DNA of 64,000 bases from Fluviicola chungangensis (GTDB lineage: Bacteria; Bacteroidota; Bacteroidia; Flavobacteriales_D; Crocinitomicaceae), in the NCBI RefSeq assembly GCF_007558725.1, contig NZ_VLPL01000012.1, positions 61,189 through 125,188 on the forward strand. The letters run 5' to 3'. Made by a program: the position numbers and the translations under genes. Numbering within the stretch: the stretch's first letter is position 1; the number at the start of each line of letters is the position of its first letter. The notes under the pieces are model-generated. The model did not search any database. It was given only the letters and a program-made list of their open reading frames with translations, and was not told the origin of the DNA. Shown here in pieces: positions 1 through 8,392 of this stretch.

Positions 1-1036
1 CCATCCGCTTGGTACGGATCTGTACCTCCACCCATTTCCCTTGCGGAGACATCACCGTTGTATGCAAAGATTCGTAACCATTTGCCCGGGGAGTGGAAAT
101 CCAATCTCTCAAGCGGTCCGGACTCGGCTGGTAAAAATCGGTCACGATCGAATACACCCTCCAGCAATCCGCCTTTTCCATCTCGATCGGTGTATCCAAA
201 ATGATGCGGATCGCAAAGAGGTCGAATACTTCTTCAAAGGGCAGGTCCTTGCTTTGCATTTTCCGCCAGATGGAGGAAATGGACTTGGTGCGCGCCTTGA
301 TATCGAAATGATATCCTTCCTTATTCAGTGCTTCGCGAATCGGGTTTACAAACCGGCGAATGAAACGGTTCCGGACATCTTCGGTAGACTTCAGCTTGAG
401 TTGAATATCCCGGTAAATTTCTGTTTCCGTATACTTCATAGCCAAGTCTTCCAATTCCGTTTTAATGGAATAAAGACCCAGGCGATGCGCCAATGGAGCG
501 TACAAAAATTTGGTTTCCGATGCGATCTTGATCTGCTGTTCGGAACTCATACTCTCCAAGGTACGCATGTTGTGAAGCCGGTCTGCCAGTTTGATGAGCA
601 CCACACGCAGGTCGTCCGAGATCGTTAGGATCATTTTCCGGAAGTTTTCCGCCTGAACCGAAGTATTCTGATCAAATACGTCCGGGATCTTGGTTAGTCC
701 GTCAATAATTCTTCTGGCTTTTTCACCGAACAGATCTTCAATATCCTGCAGGGTAATGTGTGTATCTTCAACGGTATCGTGCAACAATGCACAAGCAATG
801 GATGTGGCTCCCAATCCCATTTCTTCGGCACAAATGCGCGCCACGGCAATGGGGTGATAGATATAAGGCTCGCCCGATTTCCGGCGCATATCTTTGTGCG
901 CTTCCACGGCAACATTAAAAGCTTTTCGAATGTAGGCTGTATCCTGGCGTGTTCTGTTCTTTGTTGCTCTTAAAAGTCCTTTAAAAGCACTTAGTATTTC
1001 TAATCGTTCTTTTTCTAAATCTATCTGGGCTTCCAT
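1..1036 (-). CDS. rel: RelA/SpoT-family (p)ppGpp synthetase/hydrolase, N-terminal part
   Basis: This frame is open from an ATG at 1036 to the window edge, so only about the first 345 residues are present and the C-terminus lies outside. The protein should make and degrade the stringent-response alarmone (p)ppGpp in the cytoplasm. An HD hydrolase domain is visible with the segment YIYHPIAVARICAEEMGLG followed by LLHDTVEDT, so the metal-binding His-Asp pair is intact. The start of the synthetase domain follows, with LYAPLAHRLGLYSIKTELED and, near the edge, RANGYESLHTTV. An intact HD site suggests a bifunctional Rel/SpoT enzyme and not a synthetase-only RelA; this is inference from the family. 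It is the only coding signal in 1-1036; a plus-strand frame over the same DNA is its shadow. Confidence 0.93.
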   Translation of the reverse strand, partial: MEAQIDLEKERLEILSAFKGLLRATKNRTRQDTAYIRKAFNVAVEAHKDMRRKSGEPYIYHPIAVARICAEEMGLGATSIACALLHDTVEDTHITLQDIEDLFGEKARRIIDGLTKIPDVFDQNTSVQAENFRKMILTISDDLRVVLIKLADRLHNMRTLESMSSEQQIKIASETKFLYAPLAHRLGLYSIKTELEDLAMKYTETEIYRDIQLKLKSTEDVRNRFIRRFVNPIREALNKEGYHFDIKARTKSISSIWRKMQSKDLPFEEVFDLFAIRIILDTPIEMEKADCWRVYSIVTDFYQPSPDRLRDWISTPRANGYESLHTTVMSPQGKWVEVQIRTKRM

Positions 1037-1264
1037 ATCCGTTGCGGAATCAATCTTTTAAGATACAAAAATAGCCGAAAATAACCAGTCTTTTCATCTC
1101 CTTTTAGGAAGTGTTAACATTAGGAAGTTAATTGAAAATGACGTCAGGATATTAGGACATCAGGATACCAGGACTTCGTTCACACGTTGCAATGTGAATT
1201 CCAGTCTTAACATCTTAAAATCCTGATTCTGATAGCTATCGGAACTTAAAATCAAAAAAAAAAA

Positions 1265-1996
1265 TCAATTAACTTCGTATTTCAGTCGAATCGTAATATT
1301 GGCCGTTTTCTTCTTGGAACTGGTATTGAAATTCCCACCCCAGGAAAATTGCTCGGAAGAATTTTCTCCCGTAATCTGGAACACGCCCATATCTGCTGTC
1401 TTCAGTTTCCCTAAGCTGCCACCGGCGTTCAAAGCAATCTTCTCAGCCCTGTTCTTCGCGTCTTTTGTTGCCGACTCAATCATTTTCACTTTCAATTGCG
1501 CCAGTTTGGTATAATAATATTCCGGCGGAAAAGAATTCAGTTCCACTCCCGCATCGATCAATTCGGTCACTTCCCGGGAAATGTTCTCCACTCTATCCAC
1601 ATTTTTGGACTGTACCTTCAAATTTTGAGTCAATTGATAACCGTTGAAAACCGTATTGCGCAATTGTCCGTTCTGATCGTAATCATAGAAAAAATCCTTC
1701 TGGATATCTACCGCTTCAAAGATCAGCTCGTCCGATTCAATTCCTTTTGAAGACAAATATTTCCGGATTGCCTGCTGGTCCTTGTTCAGTTCACTGTATG
1801 CTGTTTTCAGATCGTAGTCTTTTTTGGAAAAACTCCCTCTCCAGACAATCAGGTCGCTGGTAAAATTCTCTTCCCCTGAACCCGTCACGCTAATCGCATC
1901 AGCAGTTTTGGATCGGTTCTTATAACCGTTTGCCAATAAAAATCCAGTGACAATAACCGCAAAAGCAATAATAATTGTATTCAAGTTTTGTTTCAT
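1265..1996 (-). CDS. SIMPL (DUF541) domain-containing protein
   Basis: The 243-residue product starts with a short cytoplasmic lysine, then one hydrophobic segment at about residues 7-24 that is an uncleaved anchor or signal peptide. The remainder matches the SIMPL/DUF541 pattern. It has an early ISVTGSGEE strand, a middle region on paired strands (GYQLTQNLKVQSKNVDRV) and a C-terminal half with DAKNRAEKIALNAGGSLGK, the most characteristic segment of the family. It probably sits in the periplasm. The cellular role of SIMPL proteins in Bacteroidota is not settled, and no catalytic residue can be pointed to. It is transcribed in the same direction as the two lipoprotein genes upstream of it, but with gaps that argue against tight coupling. 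Confidence 0.8.
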   Translation of the reverse strand: MKQNLNTIIIAFAVIVTGFLLANGYKNRSKTADAISVTGSGEENFTSDLIVWRGSFSKKDYDLKTAYSELNKDQQAIRKYLSSKGIESDELIFEAVDIQKDFFYDYDQNGQLRNTVFNGYQLTQNLKVQSKNVDRVENISREVTELIDAGVELNSFPPEYYYTKLAQLKVKMIESATKDAKNRAEKIALNAGGSLGKLKTADMGVFQITGENSSEQFSWGGNFNTSSKKKTANITIRLKYEVN

Positions 1997-2075
1997 AACC
2001 GCTTGGTGTTGATTTTAGCGAATATAAAAAAAGCCCGGTAAAAACCAGACTTCCAGACTATAAAACTCAAGATTT

Positions 2076-2510
2076 CTATTTCGATTTTTCGAAGGTTAGT
2101 GTATACACTTCTTTTTCGTCACCGAATTCTGTACTGATTTCAGTATATTCGATCTTCAGGGTCTTTTTTGACTCCTCTAAAATCTCCCAGATCGTTGTGC
2201 TTCCATTCTCCGTTAATGATAATTGCTTATCTGTATTCGTCCATGTTCCCACAGAAACCGATGCATCACCGTCTGCATTGAATGTCCATGTATAACTTCC
2301 TCCTTTCTTAAACTCAACAAATCCGGCATTTGTATAGTTTGTTGTGCCGTCTAAAACACCATTCTGATAATATTTATATTCATACAGCGTGTTGTTCCAC
2401 TTTCCGCTTTTGGAATACAAGTGTTTTTCGATACTTTTTTCTTTGGAACAGCTGCTGAACCCAACTGCAAAAACAGACAATACAAGCAGTAATTTGGTTA
2501 CGTTTTTCAT
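2076..2510 (-). CDS. small lipoprotein, lipocalin-like
   Basis: The 144-residue product has a typical Bacteroidota lipoprotein signal: MKN, a hydrophobic stretch, then VGFSSCSKEK with the lipidated Cys at about residue 20. The mature part is rich in beta strands (WNNTLYEYKYYQNG, GGSYTWTFNADGD, SVGTWTNTDKQLSLTENG), which resembles the lipocalin-like domains common in small Bacteroidota lipoproteins. It is clearly paralogous to the next gene upstream (2659-3093): the Cys-Ser-Lys-Glu-Lys start, the IEK motif, the KYYQN segment and the GTWTN motif recur at the same spacing. Ligand and function cannot be inferred. Confidence 0.75.
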   Translation of the reverse strand: MKNVTKLLLVLSVFAVGFSSCSKEKSIEKHLYSKSGKWNNTLYEYKYYQNGVLDGTTNYTNAGFVEFKKGGSYTWTFNADGDASVSVGTWTNTDKQLSLTENGSTTIWEILEESKKTLKIEYTEISTEFGDEKEVYTLTFEKSK

Positions 2511-2606
2511 AAATTGATTTTAATTTTTGCCAAATCTACGATTAAAAAAATAATCTCAAAATGATTAGAACTAACCATCCGGTTTATTCCCATAAGAACG
2601 AAACAA

Positions 2607-2636
2607 AAAAGCCCGGCTGGTATTGCCGGGCTTTTC
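2607..2636 (-). terminator. intrinsic terminator of the upstream lipoprotein gene
   Basis: A GC-rich stem (AAGCCCGG/CCGGGCTT) with a short loop is followed, on the minus strand, by a run of T. It lies just past the stop of the lipoprotein gene at 2659-3093 and therefore separates the two paralogous lipoprotein genes into different transcripts. Confidence 0.75.
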
Positions 2637-2658
2637 ATTCAGTCTCATCTGATTTCTT

Positions 2659-3093
2659 TCAATCAGCTCTTTCAAGATAATAGGTATATGTTTCTTTTTC
2701 TGCCGTGTCATTATAATAATCCGTTTCTTCCAGGGTCATTTTCCCTTTTTTCGGTCCATCCGTAATTTTCATAACCGTTGTTCCACCATCTGCAATAATG
2801 GTAATCTCGTCCTCTGAATTGGTCCAGGTCCCTCCAACAGTTTGAGGGGATCCGTTCAAGGTAATGACCATTACAAAAGACCCTTTTTTATCGAATTCAA
2901 TGGTCCCGGCATTTGGGAAATTCATAGACGATTCCATCACGTTATTTTGATAGTATTTGTAATCGACCGAAGTAATTTTCCATTTACCATCTTTTTTGAT
3001 CAATTGTTTTTCGATTCGTTTCTCTTTGGAACAGGCACTTAAACCGATCAATAAGACCAGAAACAAGGAAAGGATTTTAGCGTACATTTTCAT
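2659..3093 (-). CDS. small lipoprotein, lipocalin-like (paralogue)
   Basis: The frame opens at a TTG at 3138, but the lipoprotein signal begins at the ATG at 3093 (MKMYAKILSLFLVLLIGLSACSK) or at the second Met at 3087, so 3093 is chosen. The Cys of LSAC is the likely lipid attachment site, placing the product on the periplasmic or outer membrane face. The mature part (VDYKYYQNNVMESSMNF, GGTWTNSEDEITIIADGG) is beta rich and parallels the neighbouring lipoprotein at 2076-2510 along its whole length, so the pair arose by tandem duplication. Its terminator at 2607-2636 ends the transcript. The function is unknown. Confidence 0.75.
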   Translation of the reverse strand: MKMYAKILSLFLVLLIGLSACSKEKRIEKQLIKKDGKWKITSVDYKYYQNNVMESSMNFPNAGTIEFDKKGSFVMVITLNGSPQTVGGTWTNSEDEITIIADGGTTVMKITDGPKKGKMTLEETDYYNDTAEKETYTYYLERAD

Positions 3094-3142
3094 GGAACTG
3101 TGGATTAAATTTTGGCACAAAAGTACGGTTCCGGTCAAACAA

Positions 3143-3168
3143 AAAAATCAACCTTTCGGTTGATTTTT
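3143..3168. terminator. symmetrical hairpin, possible bidirectional terminator
   Basis: A perfect stem AAAAATCAACC/GGTTGATTTTT around a TTTC loop has A/T runs on both sides. It lies between the fumarylacetoacetase stop and the start of the downstream lipoprotein gene. Confidence 0.55.
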
Positions 3169-3183
3169 GATTGGTATCGCTCC

Positions 3184-3214
3184 AAAAAAATCGCCGGTTG
3201 GTTTACCGACGATT
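3184..3214 (-). terminator. terminator of the fumarylacetoacetase gene
   Basis: An inverted repeat (TCG-CCGGTTGG / CCGACGA type, imperfect) is followed on the minus strand by a run of seven T, about 20 bases past the stop codon of the fumarylacetoacetase gene. Confidence 0.6.
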
Positions 3215-3234
3215 CACTAATATCTTGATCAGAA

Positions 3235-4515
3235 TTAATTCTTAGCAGGAAGAATTTTCCCCGAAACTTCGCCGAAACCGATGCGAACTCCATCTTTTAA
3301 AGAGAATCCACGCATGATTACGTTATCTCCATCCTGGATGAACTTACGCTCCGTACCGTCGTTCATTTTCAATGGTTTCGTTCCTTTCCAGGACAATTCC
3401 AGCATAGACCCGTAGGAATCAGGAGTAGGACCGGAGATCGTTCCGGAACCCAATAAATCTCCGCAACGGATATTACACCCGTTTACCGTATGGTGGGCCA
3501 ATTGCTGCGCCATGTTCCAATACATGTATTTGAAATTGGAAGTACAAATTTTCGTTTCTTCTCCGTTTTCCGGTTCAATAAATACTTCCAGCTGAATATC
3601 GTAAGACAATTGTCCTTCGTATTTTAAATACGAAAGCACTTCCGGCTCCTGCTTCGGTCCGTCCACTTTAAATGGTTGCAATGCATCCAGTGTGACGATC
3701 CAAGGGGAAATCGAGGAAGCAAAGTTCTTCGCCAGGAATGGCCCGAGCGGAACGTATTCCCAGGTTTGGATATCGCGTGCCGACCAGTCATTGAGCAATA
3801 CCATCCCGAAAATAAAATCTTCCGCCTCAGCAGTAGAAATGGACTCTCCGAGCGGTTTTCCGTCAAAGGTGATGAATGCCGTTTCCAATTCAAAATCCAG
3901 GTTGCGGCAAGCCGCAAAGATCGGTGGTTCTTCCGGGTTCGGCTTGATCTGGCCTTTTGGCCTGGTAACCGGTTCTCCTGAAATAATGATCGAACTGGAC
4001 CTTCCGTGGTAACCAACAGGAAGCCACAACCAATTCGGAAGCAAGGCATTGGCAGGATCACGGAACATCATCCCCACATTCGTAGCGTGTTCCCTGCTCG
4101 AATAAAAATCCGTGTAATCACCGATTTGGACCGGCATACACATCTTTACATTTTCAACTGGGATCAATACCTGTACAACATGCTGTTCATTCTTTTGCAA
4201 ATCGGGTTGATTGCTGTCAAACAATTTAGACAGGCGGTTTCTCAGATCGCGCACCGCTTTTTTCCCTTTCTTCATCATCGGGTTCAGCGAATCGGTATCA
4301 AAATCACTCAATTCGAAAGGCAGGTTTTCCAAATACCCCAGCACATGAAGTGTTTTCAGATCAATCACTTTATTTCCGATCCTGGAAGCCACATGCGGCG
4401 GCAAGTTTTCACTTTTCACCACGCCAAAAGGCAGGTTTTGTATGGGAAAATCCGAATTGGAAGGAACTTCTACCCACGATTTCAAAGCAGGATTATTTGC
4501 AGGAATTTGTGACAT
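3235..4515 (-). CDS. fahA: fumarylacetoacetase
   Basis: This enzyme hydrolyses fumarylacetoacetate to fumarate and acetoacetate, the last step of tyrosine degradation through homogentisate. The 426-residue protein has the N-terminal domain and the FAH fold expected for the full-length enzyme. Landmarks are IGDYTDFYSSREHATNVG (metal and active-site region), LPVGYHGRSSSI, LDFELETAFI with the metal-binding Glu residues, and LLNDWSARDIQTWEYVPLG followed by FLAKNF. GSGTISGPTPDSYGSMLEL lies near the C-terminus. The ATG at 4515 (MSQIPANNP) is preferred over the frame opening at 4539, because MFRIKIKE does not belong to the family. The other tyrosine-degradation genes are not adjacent. Confidence 0.93.
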   Translation of the reverse strand: MSQIPANNPALKSWVEVPSNSDFPIQNLPFGVVKSENLPPHVASRIGNKVIDLKTLHVLGYLENLPFELSDFDTDSLNPMMKKGKKAVRDLRNRLSKLFDSNQPDLQKNEQHVVQVLIPVENVKMCMPVQIGDYTDFYSSREHATNVGMMFRDPANALLPNWLWLPVGYHGRSSSIIISGEPVTRPKGQIKPNPEEPPIFAACRNLDFELETAFITFDGKPLGESISTAEAEDFIFGMVLLNDWSARDIQTWEYVPLGPFLAKNFASSISPWIVTLDALQPFKVDGPKQEPEVLSYLKYEGQLSYDIQLEVFIEPENGEETKICTSNFKYMYWNMAQQLAHHTVNGCNIRCGDLLGSGTISGPTPDSYGSMLELSWKGTKPLKMNDGTERKFIQDGDNVIMRGFSLKDGVRIGFGEVSGKILPAKN

Positions 4516-4539
4516 TTCTTTGATTTTTATTCGAAACAA

Positions 4540-4623
4540 AGATAAGACTTTAGAGACATGAGTCGAAAGACCAATGACAGCAGACTTGATTTTTTTTGCA
4601 AATTCAAGTCTATGGTCTTGCGT
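4540..4623. repeat. degenerate AGAC/GTCT-rich intergenic stretch
   Basis: The spacer is built of imperfect repeats of AGAC and its complement GTCT (for example AGACTTGATT and CAAGTCTATGGTCTTG), giving a weak stem-loop. A similar stretch lies between paaB and paaC at 49650-49730. Confidence 0.4.
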
Positions 4624-5295
4624 CTAATGTGGTTTGTCTTTCATCTTTCTCAGAATCTCCTCCACCCAAAGCGCATACATTTTTGCACTGGGATGCAGCC
4701 CGTCATCAGCTACCAAATCAGGTTCATTCAGTCCTCTCCGTGAAATTCCGGTAATATCCACATACTTCAATTTCAAAGAATCGGCAATCCGCCTATTGGA
4801 AGCATTAAATAAGTCGATCCGTTCCGAAATACGTTCCCGGTTAGGCTCACCGTAGGGTGTATACCCATAATCCGGAATTGAAATGATCCTTACCCGTTTC
4901 TTTTTATTGCCGGCCAGTTCAATGGACTTCATACATAACAACCTGAAATCGCGCTCGTATTCTTTCAGCGATCTTCCCTGGAATTCATTGTTCACGCCAA
5001 TTAATAACGTTACCAGGTCGTATTCATTACTCAGATGAGCAGATTCAATGGCTTCTATCAGCTGATCGGTGCGCCAGCCTGTTCGGGCAATGATCACCGG
5101 ACTTTCGTAAGCACTTCCTCTTTTTCCGATCGAATCGGCCAGTTGATAAGGAAAATTGCGATTCACAGGAACACTTTCCCCGATCGTATAAGAATCTCCC
5201 AAAGCCAGGTAGGAAACGCCCTTTTTAGAGGTTGCACAAGCCGTTAATGTTAACACCATCACGAATCCAGTAATATTTCCAGTCCATTTCATCAT
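4624..5295 (-). CDS. SGNH/GDSL-family lipoprotein hydrolase
   Basis: The mature protein starts with YLALGDSYTIGE, the block I GDS motif carrying the nucleophilic Ser. Later it has LLIGVNNEFQGR (block III, Asn) and VADDGLHPSAKMY, the block V Asp-x-x-His pair. All catalytic positions of an SGNH esterase/lipase-like hydrolase are thus present. The start at 5295 (MMKWTGNITG) gives a signal ending in LTACATSKK, a good lipobox, so the enzyme is probably lipid-anchored at the cell envelope. The longer frame start at 5346 would put a charged stretch before the signal and is rejected. The substrate is unknown. The stop lies against a degenerate-repeat spacer, and the gene is followed upstream by the hydrolase at 5350-6126 in the same orientation. 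Confidence 0.85.
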   Translation of the reverse strand: MMKWTGNITGFVMVLTLTACATSKKGVSYLALGDSYTIGESVPVNRNFPYQLADSIGKRGSAYESPVIIARTGWRTDQLIEAIESAHLSNEYDLVTLLIGVNNEFQGRSLKEYERDFRLLCMKSIELAGNKKKRVRIISIPDYGYTPYGEPNRERISERIDLFNASNRRIADSLKLKYVDITGISRRGLNEPDLVADDGLHPSAKMYALWVEEILRKMKDKPH

Positions 5296-5349
5296 GCATT
5301 TACGTATCAAGTGGGCATTTGGATTCTCTTTTGATCTCAATCCCAAAAT

Positions 5350-6126
5350 CTACCTCACCTTCGACTTCATAAACTTCTTAAAGTCAACCCAGCTTTTTTG
5401 ATCTGCCGCTTCATTATACGAAATCGGCATAGAGAACTTCTTTCCTACTTCCGTGGAATGCGGATTGGTAAACGCGTGTGTGGCATCCGGGTAATCGATA
5501 AAGGTCATATCGGCCCCTGCTTCTGTCATTTGCTTTTTGAATTCCCGGATACTTTCATCAGACACAAACGAATCTGCCGCTCCATTACAGACCAAAATTG
5601 CCGCCTTTAGGTTGCTTTTATCAACCGGAATCCCGTCCAGGTTTCCGTGAAAGCTCACCACCGCATCCACCGGCGCCCCTTTTTTGGCAGCGTTCAATAC
5701 CACCGAGCCACCGAAACAATACCCAATTGCGATCATCCTGGAAGAATCTACCCCCTCGATTTTTAGCGCCTGGTTGTAGCCGGCCATAAACCTCCCGTAA
5801 GAAAAATCCGGATCTTTATAGAACGGCATCGCTAACATCTGCGCATCTTTCGGGTTGACGGCCACTTTCCCTGTTCCATACATATCGATACAGAAACCAA
5901 TATTCCCTTCCTTCGCAATCTGAAGCGCCCGCTCTTTGGGATAATTGTTCAATCCCCACCATTCATGAACGATCAGGACCGTTTTCATTTTTTTCGAAAC
6001 GTTCAGGGGCTTGGCATAAAATGCCGTGAATTGCTGTCCGTTGATGGAATAATTTACGGAATCCAACACTTGTGAAAAAGTAGTTCCTGTAGTAAAGAGC
6101 AATGCTGTGAGAATGAGTTGTTTCAT
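5350..6126 (-). CDS. dienelactone hydrolase-family protein, secreted
   Basis: The 258-residue protein has a cleavable signal peptide (MKQLILTALLFTTGTTFSQ). The alpha/beta hydrolase core follows, with VHEWWGLNNYPKERA near the oxyanion region and IGYCFGGSV carrying the Cys nucleophile typical of dienelactone hydrolases. NGAADSFVSDES supplies the acid and DATHAFTNP the His. The signal peptide makes it periplasmic or secreted, unlike the cytoplasmic catabolic enzyme, so a role on chlorocatechol-type lactones is unlikely and the true substrate is unknown. It lies 54 bases upstream of the SGNH hydrolase start in the same direction and could be co-transcribed with it. The tandem repeat array begins about 120 bases upstream of its start. 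Confidence 0.85.
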   Translation of the reverse strand: MKQLILTALLFTTGTTFSQVLDSVNYSINGQQFTAFYAKPLNVSKKMKTVLIVHEWWGLNNYPKERALQIAKEGNIGFCIDMYGTGKVAVNPKDAQMLAMPFYKDPDFSYGRFMAGYNQALKIEGVDSSRMIAIGYCFGGSVVLNAAKKGAPVDAVVSFHGNLDGIPVDKSNLKAAILVCNGAADSFVSDESIREFKKQMTEAGADMTFIDYPDATHAFTNPHSTEVGKKFSMPISYNEAADQKSWVDFKKFMKSKVR

Positions 6127-6244
6127 GAGTTGAGTTTGAATGTTGTACTTAAAGATAATTCAAAACCAATTATAAATTAGCACTGGTGAAATTATCCAAT
6201 GGATTTCTTTTTATTTTGAACATTCGCTAAACCGGATTATTTCC

Positions 6245-6285
6245 GGGTGTATCGGTCTCGATACTTCGCTTGTCATAGAAATCGA
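6245..6285 (+). repeat. left 41-bp direct repeat bounding the array
   Basis: The segment beginning GGGTGTATCGGTCTCGATAC occurs here and again, base for base, at 8342-8382. It does not occur at the junctions between the internal units, so it marks the two outer edges of the array. Confidence 0.9.
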
Positions 6286-8292
6286 GCGGACAAAACTATA
6301 CCAGTTCTCGTTCATACTTTTTACCAAGGCTGAAAAAGTATGCAAAACATCCTTTTGTCAAGTGCCATTCAAAGCCGCTCGCGAAAAACATTTTTCCTTT
6401 GTTTTTAATCAAAAGTGCCAGATCAGGATCTGAAACCCCTGCGGGCTTTTGAAAAAACAAAACGGAAATGCTGTTTTTCTTTACTCGCTTCCTGAATGGC
6501 ACTTTAACGCGAAATAGTTTGGGTAAAAGGAATCATCCGCAGAACGCGAGTCCACTTTGAGCATTCGCTAAACCGGATTATTTCCGGCTCCGAAAAAAAA
6601 ACCGGCTCAACCGAAGGAGGATCTGGGTCTCATTCCCGGAAGAGCGCGTGAAAAAGGCCTGTGCCGTAGTTTTATCAAAAAGTGCTTGTCATTTGGATGG
6701 AGTGTAGCGCAATCCGTTCTTTTTGAACTAAAACCAGGTTAAAGGGCTTTTTAGCGATCGGCTTGGAATGAGACAAAGGACTTTTGGTTCTTTTTGTCCT
6801 TAAAAAGAACAGGGAATCATTCCTAGCGAAATTCCGATAACCATCAGAACGAGCGGACAAAACTATGCCAGCTCTCGTTCATACTTTTTACCAAGGCTGA
6901 AAAAGTATGCAAAACATCCTTTTGTCAAGTGCCATTCAAAGCCGCTCGCGAAAAACAGTTTTTCCTTTGTTTTTAATCAAAAGTGCCAGATCAGGATCTG
7001 AAACCCCTGCGGGCTTTTGAAAAAACAAAACGGAAATGCTGTTTTTCTTTACTCGCTTCCTGAATGGCACTTTAACGCGAAATAGTTTGGGTAAAAGGAA
7101 TCATCCGCAGAACGCGAGTCCACTTTGAGCATTCGCTAAACCGGATTATTTCCGGCTCCGAAAAAAAAACCGGCTCAACCGAAGGAGGATCTGGGTCTCA
7201 TTCCCGGAAGAGCGCGTGAAAAAGGCCTGTGCCGTAAGTTTTAGCAAAAAGTGCTTGTCATTTGGATGGAGTGTAGCGCAATCCGTTCTTTTTGAACTAA
7301 AACCAGGTTAAAGGGCTTTTTAGCGATCGGCTTGGAATGAGACAAAGGACTTTTGGTTCTTTTTGTCCTTAAAAAGAACGGGGAATCATTCCTGGCGAAA
7401 TTCCGATAACCATCAGAACGACCGGACAAAACTATACCAGTTCTCGTTCATACTTTTTACCAAGGCTGAAAAAGTATGCAAAACATCCTTTTGTCAAGTG
7501 CCATTCAAAGCCGCTCGCGAAAAACAGTTTTTCCTTTGTTTTTAATCAAAAGTGCCAGATCAGGATCTGAAACCCCTGCGGGCTTTTGAAAAAACAAAAC
7601 GGAAATGCTGTTTTTCTTTACTCGCTTCCTGAATGGCACTTTAACGCGAAATAGTTTGGGTAAAAGGAATCATCCGCAGAACGCGAGTCCACTTTGAGCA
7701 TTCGCTAAACCGGATTATTTCCGGCTCCGAAGAAAAAACCGCTTCAACCGAAGGAGGATCTGGGTCTCATTCCCGGAAGAGCGCGTGAAAAAGGCCTGTG
7801 CCGTAAGTTTTAGCAAAAAGTGCTTGTCATTTGGATGGAGCGCAGCGCAATCCGTTCTTTTTGAACTAAAACCAGGTTAAAGGGCTTTTTAGCGATCGGC
7901 TTGGAATGAGACAAAGGACTTTTGGTTCTTTTTGTCCTTAAAAAGAACGGGGAATCATTCCTGGCGAAATTCCGATAACCATCAGAACGAGCGGACAAAA
8001 CTATGCCAGCTCTCGTTCATACTTTTTACCAAGGCTGAAAAAGTATGCAAAACATCCTTTTGTCAAGTGCCATTCAAAGCCGCTCGCGAAAAACAGTTTT
8101 TCCTTTGTTTTTAATCAAAAGTGCCAGATCAGGATCTGAAACCCCTACGGGCTTTTGAAAAAACAAAACGGAAATGCTGTTTTTCTTTACTCGCTTCCTG
8201 AATGGCACTTTAACGCGAAATAGTTTGGGTAAAAGGAATCATCCGCAGAACGCGAGTCCACTTTGAGCATTCGCTAAACCGGATTATTTCCG
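6284..8292. repeat. tandem array of about 569-bp non-coding units (A-B-A-B-A-B-A)
   Basis: Units begin at 6284, 6851, 7420 and 7989 with the segment G(A)(G/C)CGGACAAAACTAT; the spacing is 567, 569 and 569 bases. The last unit stops at about 8292, halfway through. Copies differ by only a handful of bases. Each A half (about 300 bp) contains stem-forming pairs such as CATACTTTTT/AAAAAGTATG and AAGTGCCATTCA/TGAATGGCACTT. Each B half contains GTTCTTTTT/AAAAAGAAC. Short open frames recur once per unit but have no coding character or start context and shift with the unit, so I call the array non-coding. The inverted A/T hairpins resemble the one at 18782-18810. Confidence 0.9.
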
Positions 8293-8341
8293 GCTCCGAA
8301 GAAAAAACCGGCTCAACCGAAAGGGAATTACGTCTCATTTC

Positions 8342-8382
8342 GGGTGTATCGGTCTCGATACTTCGCTTGTCATAGAAATCGA
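8342..8382 (+). repeat. right 41-bp direct repeat bounding the array
   Basis: This is identical to 6245-6285. It runs into GACCTGACAAAACTAGGCCA, a variant of the unit start that overlaps the stop codon of the DUF4407 gene. Confidence 0.9.
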
Positions 8383-8392
8383 CCTGACAAAA

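Noticed and set aside
41..628. 195-codon plus-strand frame at the left edge
   Set aside because: It is the shadow of the Rel/SpoT gene on the minus strand, whose motifs (HDTVED, RANGYESLHTTV) are unmistakable.
3624..4061. Long frames inside the fumarylacetoacetase region
   Set aside because: They overlap the well-supported enzyme gene in other frames.
6296..8114. Recurring 60-68 codon frames in the 569-bp array
   Set aside because: They repeat with the unit, occur on both strands, lack start context and known domains, and are best explained by the repeat itself.
6245..8382. CRISPR-like array
   Set aside because: The units are about 569 bp and nearly identical throughout, with no short repeat alternating with unique spacers and no cas genes.
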